Shown: positions 21,737-33,174 of the stretch, in pieces
Layout of the letters: every line of letters begins with the position of its first letter
How positions within the stretch are numbered: position 1 is the stretch's first letter
Assembly: GCA_037044905.1 (NCBI GenBank)
Contig: JBAOKB010000108.1
Span: 1 to 64,000 of the forward strand
Direction: 5' to 3'
Origin: Hortaea werneckii
Taxonomy: Eukaryota > Ascomycota > Dothideomycetes > Mycosphaerellales > Teratosphaeriaceae
DNA length: 64,000 nt
Made by a program: the position numbers and the translations under genes
The notes under the pieces: generated by a model
What the model was told of the DNA's origin: nothing
What the model saw: the letters and a program-made list of their open reading frames with translations, nothing else
The model's database searches: none

Positions 21737-23079
21737 TCACTGTACAAATATTAACACCGACTTTGAAATCGTGCCGTTTTCATGCTGAGACATAATGCGT
21801 GCTTCAGCATCTGACGATAGACTGTCTTCTCGTTCGCCGCCGGAAATTTGATTTGGTTGGCCGAATCGTCCTGAGGAATCCGTGCATGACATAACAGGCT
21901 CTCCGGATTCTGAGCCATAATTGTTGCTGGGAGCGCTGTCGATTTTGCTTGGGCTCGTTGTGCTCATGTGTAGAAGTTCCCGGAAGAGAGGTCGTAGACA
22001 GGGAGCACATGCTGCGACAATGGCAGTGCAGATCTCGACGGTGGTCCTGTTTTAAAATCGTCGATATAAGCGAGCGCCTGGTAAAGCTATTCGCTTGTGA
22101 CTTACCAAATTGTGATTTCCGAGCTGTCGAAAAGGAAGTCGCCATGTTCACCATAGCTTCCGAGATAATTCATCTTGATAATTGCACAAACAGTGACACT
22201 GCGAGTGTTTGGTCAGTAAGTCCTTGTGATATTGGTAGGAGAACTAGAAGAGGCATACAAGATTCCAAGTGACAATATTGCGATTATCGCCACTTTCGTT
22301 CTGCGGTTCATTTGAAGACGGCGCACAATGGGTATTGGTAGCAGTGCGAAGATAAGGTCTGTGAGAGCGCTGACGCCTAAAAGCGGTATCAGTATACTGC
22401 GTGGAGTGGTTGAAGGTAGGGGAGAATGCGGACTGGAGTTAAAAAATGCAGCTATTTTCAACTGGTCTGGGGGTATGCATCTCCCTGGTTGCGACAGATC
22501 CCAAACCTTCCGCAACGGCTGGCACTGGAGAAGAACCGTCACTGCAAATCCTTGGTCAGCTCGGCGTACCTGATGACTGTGTCTGAGCTACTTACGGAAG
22601 TTACCTAGCCAAGAGAGTACGGTGAGAATCATGACACCCCAGATGATCCGCACATGTCTTTTCGAAGGTGTCAGCCGTATGAGGAAGAGACCGACGCTCA
22701 GCTTTGTCAAACATAATGCGATCAAGCAAAGTGGCTGTGTTACAAAGTTGAGGTGCAGGCCTTGAATATTGTCCTTTGGATCCAGATACTGAACGTGCCT
22801 GCCAGCTCCAAGAGATACGGAAGGGATAATGATGGCTAGTTCGACGAGCATCACGGTCTGCCTCTTGGATTAGCCACAAGGCATCAGCAGGGTGGAGGTC
22901 GGATGGACAGCTACCATGGCGGCTGCAATGCAAATGTCATCCCATCCTCCCATCTTGAACATTCGCAGTCGAACGAACGCTCTCAATGCCACCATGACCA
23001 CGGCACATGCCACACATATGCAACATGCGATCAAGATCGCCGGGCCTTTGTTCACATCTGGAGCTGGAGGCTTATCCAT
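21737..23079 (-). CDS. SAT4/Pth11-type seven-helix integral membrane protein
   Basis: Six exons rebuild an intact 354-residue protein: 23079-22915, 22857-22596, 22550-22434, 22376-22259, 22198-22106 and 22046-21737. Family landmarks are a first helix followed by RAFVRLRMFKMGGWDD, the LTKLSVGLFLIR helix, a CQPLRKVWD loop segment, the ALTDLIFALLPIP helix, KVAIIAILSLGIF, and DSSEITIW before the last helix. The C-terminal tail is about 75 residues, Ser-rich and cytosolic in type. Intron 3 begins GTCCGC, an unusual donor, but only this splice restores the family sequence. The protein belongs to the fungal rhodopsin-like family (no retinal lysine implied), whose members include host-surface sensors and toxin-cluster proteins. 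Its function here is unknown. It is divergent to the tyrosinase gene. Confidence 0.88.
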
Positions 23080-24087
23080 GGCTGCATGTACATTTGGGCA
23101 CTGGTCGTCCTACCGTACAAGGAGTAGTGACAGTTAATACAGAGCGATTGCTTCTCACAAGATCCCAGATGGACTGTACAAACAGCAGACTCCATGCGTA
23201 GCAGCAGTCATAAGTGACCATACATGATTGCCCGCATGGCTACTTCCTAGCTGGTCATTCAATCTAATTAGTTCAGAGGCAGCCAAGGCACCATGGAGGT
23301 TGTTCCGATAGTTGGGCCATCGCCAACCAATGGCAAGACACAAAGCAGACGGGTTTTGTCGGTCTGGCGTCTTGGTTCCAACGTGGGTGGCAAAGCAGAT
23401 GTGACGATTGTGATGGTGTGCGGGGTCGATGTTCGAGTGCAGTCAAGTGGAACGTCTGGTCAACATATGGTCGAAGTATATGCTCGCCAAGGATGGGGAC
23501 TGCTTGTGTCAGTCCCCTGGTTGGATGTCCTCGCTGGAGCCCAAAGCAGGGCAGTGGGGAGCGAACGGGGGCATATTCATTGAAACTTGATGGCCAAAGG
23601 TATCAATTGTTGATTGAACCCCTGCGCTAATCTGACTCCAGATTTAACCTTAATCTTTAACGTCTTTGATCAACTTCGTAGGAATGTCTGATCACGATCG
23701 GCCAACACAGCAGCTTTACTGTTGAACATGAAGAGCCGCACTTCACGAGAACAACATATGGTCAGTGGTTGCACAGTGGTGACTTGCCGTCTTTCCGGAC
23801 TTGAAGTCTGCATGCGCGGGAGAAATAGGACGTAGACCGCCTTCGAGAGCGTGGGGGCTTCTGGTCCTACGACCCTGCATGATGGGAACCTCCGAGGCCA
23901 AGTCGGTAGGCGGCGTCTTGACAGCAGTTAAATGGAGCCGGTTGGCGTAGTTGGACGGCGACAGCCGTGGTGATGGAGGTCCAAGGTTTAAAGCTCTCGG
24001 ATCGAACACTGGCCTAATGAATAGTCTTTCTTTGCCTTGACTTCTGGCTGTACTCTTCCTGCGTAGAAAGCACATCTACAGATCAGT
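23080..24087. other. Divergent intergenic region between SAT4-type gene and tyrosinase
   Basis: About 1 kb containing the promoters of two divergently transcribed genes. No reading frame shows recognisable features and no clear TATA box is seen. Confidence 0.4.
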
Positions 24088-25697
24088 ATGAAGTTGCAAA
24101 ACATACTAGGCGCCGGCCTTCTTATTGGCGGAGGTGCCGATATCGCTCAGGCATCCCAAGAGGCCGCAAAGAATGCGATAGAAGGTGTAGCAGAACGGAC
24201 CAAAGCTACTGTCCTTGAACAAGTTGACAAGCAAGCTGCCAAGCTCAGAGAATGCGGGACTGAGCCTTCATGCACTCGGGATAAGCTTGTATTCAGGAGA
24301 GAATAGTATGACGCGAGAGCTTCCAGCCTGACAGCGTAACATGAACGCTGACCATATCTAGTGGTTCCCTATCCGAAGCAGAGCGATTAGAATATGTCGA
24401 CGCAGTCAAATGCCTACGGCAGCTCCCTCCCCGCACTCCTTCGACCGCTGCTGCTGGAGCCAAGTCTCGGGTGAGCATAGATCAACGAATTCATTCCGTT
24501 CACAAGTTTCTGACACTTGTCCAACAGTTCGACGACTTCGTAGTAACCCACATCAATCAGACGTTGACCATTCATTTCACGGGCAATTTCATGCCATGGC
24601 ACCGCTGGTTTGTCCACGAGTACGAGAAGGCACTAAGAGAAGAGTGCGGCTATACAGGTTACCAACCTGTAAGTTTGACGACGTCATCTTTTTTCATGGA
24701 CCAGCAGCATGCTGACCTTTTCTGCACAGTACTGGGATTGGCCTAGATACGCCTCTGCGCCGCAAGACGCTCCTATCTTCGATGGAAGTCCTACCAGTCT
24801 CGGTGGCAATGGCGAATACGTCGTGCACGATGGTCCGGTCATCTCGCCTCCCGAAGGCTTCGGGGGTGGCGATATCCAATTGCCTGCTGGTGTCGGAGGC
24901 GGCTACGTAACGACAGGACCATTTGCCAATATGACGGTCAATCTTGGACCAGTAGGCGGTCTCAACGGTACAAAGCCCGGACCTGATGGCGGACTTGGAT
25001 ATAACCCACGCCGGTTGAAGCGAGATGTTGGTCCTGCAATGAACACTCGCTACGCCAACTACACCACCGTGATGAGTACGTCTTTGTACTGTGAAATCCT
25101 CGATCAGTTGATGATCACAAAGCTGATTGATTGCTGTAGATCTGCTTGCGAAGCCTGACTTCAACCAATACCGCTTGCTGTCTGAGGGAGTACCTTACAC
25201 CGTCGAGATTGGTCCACACGGCGGTACCCACTACACGATCAGGTAAGCAGCGAAAGCTTTTCGTACCGAACACTTACATTCCCTGCTCAGAATTAGGCTG
25301 ACACTATCGACAGCGGCGATCCCGGTGAAGACCTCTTTACCTCTCCCGGTGACCCGACGTTCTGGACTCACCACAGCATGATGGATCGCATGTGGTCATA
25401 CTGGTAAGTATACCGACCGTATAGCAGCATTCCGAAACCCTTTGGTCAGGTCTGCAGGGTGTGAAAAAGCTTCAAGCAGCTGACAATTGTTTCAGGCAAC
25501 TCCTTGACCCCGAAACCCGCTTTACCGAATCGTCGATGAACAATGGCACATACGGACACATTACCTGGGCAAACCAGCCCGAGTCCCGGAAAACTTACTT
25601 CAATGACACGATCGATATGGGGTACGCCGGCGACTCGATCAGCATCGGTGAGGTTATGAGTACGACGTCCGGGCCCTTCTGCTACTTTTATCTATAG
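24088..25697 (+). CDS. Secreted tyrosinase (type-3 copper oxidase)
   Basis: Seven exons (24088-24305, 24362-24470, 24528-24668, 24730-25075, 25140-25242, 25314-25403, 25496-25697) give 402 residues. A signal peptide (MKLQNILGAGLLIGGGADIAQA) precedes the tyrosinase core. Copper site A has three His, in VVTHINQT, TIHFTGNF and MPWHRWF. Copper site B has His in GGTHYTI and the pair in FWTHHSMMDRMW. YWDWPRYA follows site A as in the family. Such enzymes oxidise mono- or diphenols to quinones, for melanin-like pigment or phenol detoxification. The second intron (24471-24527, 57 bases) is a multiple of three and stop-free, so an unspliced form would still be open. Splicing restores the usual SRFDDF junction. 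No C-terminal hemocyanin-like lid domain is present. Confidence 0.93.
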
Positions 25698-26165
25698 CCA
25701 CTCCTGATGAAAGGAGGATCATTTCTACAGCTATGAAGGTCATGACAGTTGAATCAACCCATGAAGCTCGATTTTCGATAGGCGAGGGGCAAATCTTGTC
25801 AAAGTTTGGGCGTATTGTGCCCCTGACAGGTTCTCGTCAACTTTCCCGAAGCCCGATATACTGTGAGGGCACGCGCCTGCTTGACGCACATGGCATCTAG
25901 AGCAGATGCGATCGCTAACAAAATGGCATGAGCGAAGGGTTACGACAGAGATAAGTACAGCTGAGCTCTGTTCTTCATTCCCGTGAAAAGGTCTTCTGGA
26001 AGCAGATGGGTAGCGAATGCTCAACGCTTGCCATTCGAAGTCATCAGATACCCTCTGCGTTTCCCGCTCATGTTTTATCTGATGCCGGCACGAAGTACAT
26101 GATATGAATTATTCAAGAGACTGACGGTGATCAAGCCCGACTACAGAGATCGATTTTCAAGAACT
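25698..26165. other. Convergent intergenic region
   Basis: The 3' flanks of the tyrosinase gene (plus) and the sugar porter (minus). I see no further gene. Confidence 0.5.
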
Positions 26166-28436
26166 TCAAGCACCTCCGATCTTATGACCGTCCTCCCGAG
26201 TTCCGCGCAAGTCCTGGATATCGACCAGAGGAGCAAGGTCGACATCCCGACGGAAAATACCCTTCTGGATCCAAAAGCCCGGCTCTTTCAACCCACGTGC
26301 CATCTGCTTATGGGTGGGGACATTGAAGACGGCGTCGAGTTCCTCGAGTGTGAGCTCTTTAGTCTCTGGGAAGAAAAGAAGGACTGGGGAGAACGATTAG
26401 CTGCATGGTTCTGAAAATGCGAAACGCAGGGGAGTCTTACCGAGACACCAGAGGATAGCACACCAAGCGGCGTACCAGCCGAAAGCTCCCTGCGGCGTGA
26501 AGGCCTCGACAAGCGGTGGCCAGCTGAACGACAAGATGAAGTTGAAACCCCATAGTACGGCCGTCGCAGACGCCATGCCGACATCACGGACCTACAAACG
26601 TGTCAACAAAAATGCCAATCATTCGCAATCAACACTGGGGATACATACCTGAATCGGGAAGACCTCCGCGGAGTAAGAGAAAGGCACGGGACCCATACCG
26701 GGAGAATAGAAGACCTCGTAGAGGTACATTCCCGTAGTGATCATGGCAGTTCGAGCCGTACAATTCGACGTACATTCCCCGTTCTCATTCGTCGTTCCAA
26801 TGAAGAAGGACATACCGGTCCAGAGGAGGGTGATGCATAGGAAGGGAAACGTAACCAGGAGTAAGAAGCGACGGCCGAAGGTGTCGATGGTGAAGAAGGC
26901 GGGTAATGCAAAGACCCAGTTCAAGATACCGGTCCCCATGGCGAAGAGCAGGGCCTGTGGACGGGTGTAGCCACCTTCGACGAAGATCGTGACGGCGTAG
27001 TACGCAATGCTGCGAGATGATAAATTAGCGACTGTGCAGCTGAAGCGGACGAGGAAGACTTACACATTGACACCGCAGAATTGCTGACCGAACATAATAA
27101 TCCATGAAGCCATGGTAGCGCGGGCATTGCGCGGAACACTGAACAGCTCCCAGAACATAGTGAAGAAGTTCTTGCCCTTGTTCACCTTACGCTCAAGCTC
27201 CACACCGACGTAAGTGTAGAAGAGATCGCGGCAAGCTTCCAATTCTGAATTCCGGATACGGCGGAAAGAGCGGTAGGCCTTATCGACTTTGTTGTTCTGT
27301 AGCAGCCATCTGGGCGACTCCGGACAGAAGTAGACTTGGAGCATGACGAAGACCGGAGGGACGAAGCTGGATGCGAGCATGTAGCGCCAGGCGACATCAT
27401 CTGGGAGAGAATAGAATGCGACGCCCATAATGTTGCCCAGCATGATACCGAAGGCGGTCCAGACTTGCCATTGCATGACAAGGGCACCTGAACAGATGTC
27501 AGCGACGATATTCACCCAACGCAAAGCGTCATATCAAGACATACCTCGAATAGGCGCTGGAGCGCACTCAGCAGCATAGACGGGGATAGTACTCGACTTG
27601 GCCCCGATACCCAGACCCAAAACGAAGCGAGCCGCAAAAAGCTGCCACTTGGAATAAGTGAAAGCCTCCCAGATGGAAGCGGCAGCGGCGACAAAGCAGG
27701 AGATCCAGATGGTACCACGACGGGCAAAGAGGCGATTCAGCGGCTCGTTCAACCAACAGCCCAAAACCGCACACGCGAGGTAGGGCGCCCCGACGATGAG
27801 ACCCTCGATATAAGTGGCATTGTCCAGCTTCGAGACACCCAGTTGTTCAGGCCAGTAAGCGACCGCGCCCGCATTGCAAGACTCGTCCATGCCCTGCGTA
27901 GCGGCGCCGAGGGAGCACATGACGGTCAGGAAGTAGAGAGCCCAGGGTTGACGCCACTTGTAGTTCTTCTCGTACTCGAGGACGGCATGGTCGCCTTCGT
28001 CCAGCTCTTCGATGTACTTGGCGTGGTTGGGGGCCTGGGAGACGAGGGCGCCCTTTTTCATCATCTCCACTTTGTCCATCATGTTGTTCTCGCGGCAGAA
28101 ACGTTCGACCTGCGGTGGTAAATTGTGTCAGGTTATACTGCTCCTTTCTCAAGCCATCCGCCGAGTAGGTTATGGTTGTTCTTACATCTTCGAAGAGCTT
28201 GTATTTGGGGATACCCGAGAGCGGGTTTTCGAATCTATAGCGAATTGCTCAGTTCCCATTGCGACATAAGTCAAATCATAGAGAGCGAATCTCACTCACT
28301 TGCCGCTCAGAGTCTGATGCTCATCAAAGTCAAAGATACCTCGCGCGGTATCCTCGCGCTTCTCAAACGCATCGGCCTGCTCTCGCTCACCAGAGTCCTT
28401 GCCGCTGCTGGAGTGGGCGTCGATCTTCTCGTTCAT
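26166..28436 (-). CDS. MFS sugar/polyol porter
   Basis: Seven exons give 634 residues: 28436-28300, 28234-28186, 28109-27545, 27487-27064, 27009-26649, 26591-26441 and 26383-26166. A long hydrophilic N-terminus (about 110 residues, starting MNEKIDAHSS) precedes twelve expected helices. Sugar-porter motifs are present: GLGIGAKSSTIPVYAAECAP after helix 5, PESPRW in the central loop, FGQQFCGVN in helix 7, DTFGRR between helices 8 and 9, and PETKELTLEEL after helix 12. Helix 1 reads MDESCNAGAVAYWPEQLG, like the DQTGSNGAN group of fungal sugar transporters. It acts at the plasma membrane by proton symport. The substrate cannot be read from the sequence. The two small 5' exons are easily missed, because an internal Met at 28082 looks like a start. 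Confidence 0.93.
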
Positions 28437-30923
28437 GATGGTTATTGGCGCCGAGCTCCAAGCCCAACTAGTGGCTTGCCAAACCTGATAGTTAAGAAAA
28501 TGATTGCTGTTGCAAGTGCAATGTCAAGACAGAATAAGCAGCGACAGTCTGTCTTGGGAGCAACGGCTTTGGACGCTTAGCTACGCGTGTTGTGGGGGGC
28601 GAAGCAAAGGGAAATGGACGCAAGGAGTTTGGCATTTGGGTTCCCAAGGACTGGGCATTGGCAGGGTAATATTTATCCACCCGCCATGTGGCACACGCGC
28701 TTACGCTTACAATGCGAGGAGGTGCCAATCCTTCTACCAAGCCCTGAGCCGCGATCCGCGGGCAATACAACGAGCGATGATTTGGTCCTTGCGACTGCAA
28801 GTGGGCTGCAAAGGATGGAGATGATCGGCCACGCGACCAACAGCGACCATCCAAAACCGCCTGGCCATTCTGACGTGAGTGGCTGCAAGCCGGGGGGGCG
28901 GGGACCCCAAGAACCACACACCCACATGTACGCGGCGGTATTCATTACCCGAACGGTTGTCATCGGGGTTCCGAGGGAAGGATGGTAGACAGGAGCGAAT
29001 CAATTCGGGGCCAACGGCAAGCCTCCCTGGTCATCTGTCTGTGGAAGTGAACGGTCAGTGGCCCCCGCATGGAACGCCAAGCACGTGGTGAGCAAGGTGA
29101 AAGGCTGGAATCCTGGAGGATTGCCCTCACATTTCTCCAGCTAGCAACAAGCCCACGTTCCCCGCTCACGACTTGCATGGGGTCTCCGTCTGGGAGACAT
29201 CGACAGATCAGTCAGCGACCAGACCGCCCCGAATGCCATCCTCTTTTAGTTTTGCCCACCGTCTTGCGATGGAATGAGGGCACGATGCAACGTTGTGCGA
29301 TAGATGAAGATCCACATGAAGTCGAGGCTATGGTAGACAACGCAACGGGCGGTCTAGCTTTGCAACTATGGAGACGAACGAGCACCACTTTTTCAATGCT
29401 TTGAAGCGAAGTGTGTCCTACACGAATGCCACTATTAAGCCCCGCGCAAACCCATCGCGATTGATTATTGCAAAATGCCATGTGTGGAACCTTAGTTGAG
29501 CGCATGGGATGTAAACTCTGCGTTCCACGGAGAAAACGGTTCGAAGGCTACTGGTGAGCTATACACGGGGGCTGTTTAAGGCACGCATACAGCCAATAGA
29601 CTACCAAAGTCTTTCGCATCCGGTTACTAAGACGCGGGACGCGAGGCCTTGAGCTTCTTCGAGAGGATTTTGTATGCTGCATTAAAAGACGCAAAGAGCC
29701 CATCTTCAAAGCTTAAGACTGGGTGCTGCGGCATTCGAGCATCAAGTGTCCTATGCACACCCGATAGCGCGATCGTATGCCGTGTTTGTCAGCCTTCTCC
29801 CGCGGATGACTGTAGAAAAGCACGAAAATGAATGACACGTCCAGCAAGCCCTAGGAGTTTAACCACAATGCAACGTGAAGACCACTTTGGGAAGGTACAG
29901 GCGTGCCAATCCTTGTGCTTTCAGAGGCCTAGGAGATGATGAGAGCGATAATTTGCTTCGGAGCAAAAATGCAGCATTGGTTTGCTGTAGGAATGCGCGG
30001 ATTGCAACAATTGCGCCTCCTTCTCAGCAGAACAAGCGCTGGGTCCATACGCAATGAGATTCGACCAGAGAGCATTGAAGTCTGGTTGCGAGCAGGATGC
30101 TATGCCAGAACCATCTCTCGTCCGACATGGCTACTGGCCGCGCTGAGTCACAGGCTCTTCCGTAGTCAGCTTTATATCTGGAGCCTGTACCTGATGATCA
30201 AGAGGCAAAGTTGACACCGGTTAAGCTGGATCCAAACGCAAGCTGAGGCATGAGCAAGAGTTGGAGGTTCCTTATCGCCCTTATCGCGAACCACCTAAGC
30301 CTCAAGCAAGCACACGATAGCCGCTCGGCATCTCGGCAAGACGGCCAGATAAGGATAAGGAAAGCTTGAACCCTGCGTCTCGTCCACCTCGGCCCACTTC
30401 TCTCCCAGAAGAACATGGCGATTCCATCCTGTCCCACTCCCAGCAATGTTTGTGTTGAGCAGAAGGCCGAAACGGACGGTATAATGAACACCAGTACAAC
30501 CTATCGCTTTGTCTTCATTTGGGTACCACCGGAGACTGTCAGGCTTCACACTCACGACCTTGACAATCCAGCGGCAGATGACGCAGGCATCCATTGCGAG
30601 AACAATAATTTGGCTTCATCTTTGCACATACGATCTATCCCCAATCAGGAAGGTACTCTGTTCGCTTCAAGCTTTCCTGCATGGCTGGGCGCGCGGCCGG
30701 GAAGCTTGGGAAGCAAGCCGGAAGGGTAGTCGAGTGTGTACGACGTCAGATCTCCGCTGCTCACCATCATCCGTGCATGCCACCTGCTCGTTCGGCGATA
30801 GTTGCTGCCAGGCACCGTATCACAATTGGTCTAAAGCAGACCTACTATCGCACACCGCGAAGCCGGCCTCGTGATGGATTCCATGATCGAGCAGGAGCTT
30901 GAGCAGGCAAGCAACGGAACCCG
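28437..30923. other. Long intergenic region
   Basis: About 2.5 kb between the divergent sugar porter and carboxypeptidase genes. Short frames on both strands (for example 28587-28988, 30198-30491, 30509-30874) have no recognisable domains and conflicting phases. I see no tRNA, transposon motif or terminal repeat. Confidence 0.4.
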
Positions 30924-30930
30924 TATAAAA
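30924..30930 (+). promoter_or_regulatory. TATA box of the carboxypeptidase gene
   Basis: TATAAAA lies 96 bases upstream of the carboxypeptidase ATG. A pyrimidine-rich stretch (about 30957-30990) sits between it and the start codon, a common fungal core-promoter arrangement. Confidence 0.6.
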
Positions 30931-31019
30931 GAAAGGTAGGTTGTAGTAGCTCCCCATTTCTTTCTCCCCACTTTGTCTCCATTTCATCCTGTCCGTGTAC
31001 CAGCGAAGGAAGGAAAATA

Positions 31020-33018
31020 ATGCATCTTCCGACATTCTTCGCCGTAGCCTTTGGGCTGACGACGAGCGTGGCCGCCGTGCAAAACCCCCACAAAAAAGCC
31101 GAGAAGTTCGCCAAACGCAGCGAAGCCATCCAACCCAAGCCCGCCGCGAGCAAGAAGCGACAGACGACCTCACTCAATTCCAAGACAGAGAAATACGCCG
31201 TCAACGGGACGGCGATCCCGGAGGTCGGCTTCGACATTGGCGAGTCGTACGCCGGCACCCTATCCATCAACGGCAACGCCTCGAATGAAAACGCACTGTG
31301 GTTCTGGTACTTCCCCACGGACAACGAGGCAGCCGGGGACGAGATCGTCATCTGGCTGAACGGAGGACCGGGGTGTTCCTCTCTTGACGGACTGTTTCAG
31401 GAGAATGGGGTAAGTCATTATCAACCGTCTCACCTCCCGGCCACTACAAGGAGAGAGAGACTGATCATCCATCCAGCCCTTCCTCTGGCAATCCGGCACA
31501 TACAGTCCCATCGAGAATCCCTGGAGCTGGACGAACGTGACGAACATGGTCTGGATCGACCAACCAGTGGGCACGGGCTTCTCACCCGCGGCCGAGGGAG
31601 TCCCCGCCACGATCAAGAACGAGAAAGATGTCGCGGAGGACTTTATGGGGTTCTGGAAGAACTTCATGGAGACGTTTGATCTCGTGGGGCGGAAAGTGTA
31701 TTTGACTGGTATGTCTTCCTTCGGAATCACACACACGGATGGGAATCGTGATTGCGTTCCAGGGAACGCCTCGGCGGTCGGTAGGAGCTGACGATTTTCA
31801 AAAAGGTGAATCGTATGCGGGACAGTACATCCCGTATATCGCGCACTACATGCTGGAAGCGAATAATACGGATTACTTCAACGTCAGCGGGATCCAGATC
31901 AACGACCCGAGCATCAACGAGGATAGCGTGATGATCTATTGTAAGTTTCCGTCCTTTACATATGCCGAGACACTGCAGACCCTTCCTAGGAAGGACGTAG
32001 CTAACCCGATTCAAACCCCCAGCATCCGCCGTCCAACACCTAAACAAATACGCCTCCGTCTTCGCCCTGAATGAGACCTTCATGACCTCGATCAACGAGC
32101 GGGCGGAGAAATGCGGCTACTTCGACTTCATGGACTACGCATTGCACTTCCCACCCATCACCAAACTGCCCTCGGGGCCCAACATTTCCGCTCCCGGATG
32201 CTACGTCTGGGACGACATTGTCACGGCGGCCATCACGGTGAACCCGTGCTTCAACTTCTACCACCTGACGGACTTCTGTCCGTACTTGTGGGATGAGCTG
32301 GGATTCCCTAGTTTGGGGTGGGGACCGAATAGTAAGTTCTCTTTTTTGCATACGCACGCCCACTACCCAACAACATCTACTTCTACACCCTTGTCGTCCA
32401 GAAGAAGACTGACCATTCCCTTCCCTATGTCCAACAGACTACTTCAACCGGTCCGACGTCCAAAAAGCCATCAACGCCCCACCGACCTCGTACGCCATCT
32501 GCGGTGACGACAGCCTGGGCCTCGACTCCAGCCCTCCCTCAGCACTAGGCCCCTTACCCAGCGTGATCGAACGCACGAACAACGTGATAATTGGGCACGG
32601 CTTGCTGGACTACCTCCTGCTGGCCAACGGATCCCTCGCGACAATCCAAAATATGACGTGGAACGGGGCGCAGGGATTCCAGTCCCCACCGACAGACAAG
32701 TTCGTCGTCCCCAGCAACCCGGGACTCGACGAAGTCATCACCGCCGTGCTGTACCAGGGCAGTATCCCCGAGGAACCCGTGGTGATCGTGACCGGGGCCG
32801 GGGTGATGGGGACGACGCATACGGAACGGGGACTGACGTTCGTGACGGTGGATCTGGCGGGACATGAGATCCCGCAGTACGTGCCTGGAGCGGGGTACAG
32901 ACAGCTGGAGTTCTTGTTGGGGAGGATTCCCAGCTTGACGTATGAGGGGGGTTGGTCGACGGGGAATGGGACGGGGGCGTTTGCGCCGTTGGGCAACTCG
33001 ACGATGCGGCGGGTGTGA
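31020..33018 (+). CDS. Secreted serine carboxypeptidase (peptidase family S10)
   Basis: Five exons (31020-31409, 31477-31708, 31806-31940, 32023-32331, 32438-33018) give 548 residues. The N-terminus is a signal peptide (MHLPTFFAVAFGLTTSVAA) followed by a basic propeptide ending KKRQ, a likely Kex2-type cleavage site. S10 motifs are WLNGGPGCSSLDG (oxyanion region), WIDQPVGTGFS, and GESYAGQY with catalytic Ser210, split across an exon border. The likely Asp413 is in GHGLLDY and His498 in AGHEIPQY. Several N-glycosylation sites occur. The enzyme would remove C-terminal residues at acid pH outside the cell or in the vacuole. A TATA box lies 96 bases upstream. Confidence 0.95.
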
Positions 33019-33174
33019 TCGGAAGCTTTCTCCTCAAAGGAGACTGAGGGGGTGAAACCGAGAGCTCCAAGAGGAGGGATCTTGCGCAAGATGTTCAGTG
33101 CTGCCCAGGCCCCCTTCGTGTGACTGATCTCGGACAACGTACATAGAGATGTATAGCCATGAATAGACGGCCGT

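Noticed and set aside
28437..31019. Search for tRNA, 5S RNA or transposon ends in the long intergenic regions
   Set aside because: I saw no B-box with a matching acceptor stem, no long terminal repeats and no transposase motifs by eye. A tRNAscan or repeat search could still find something.
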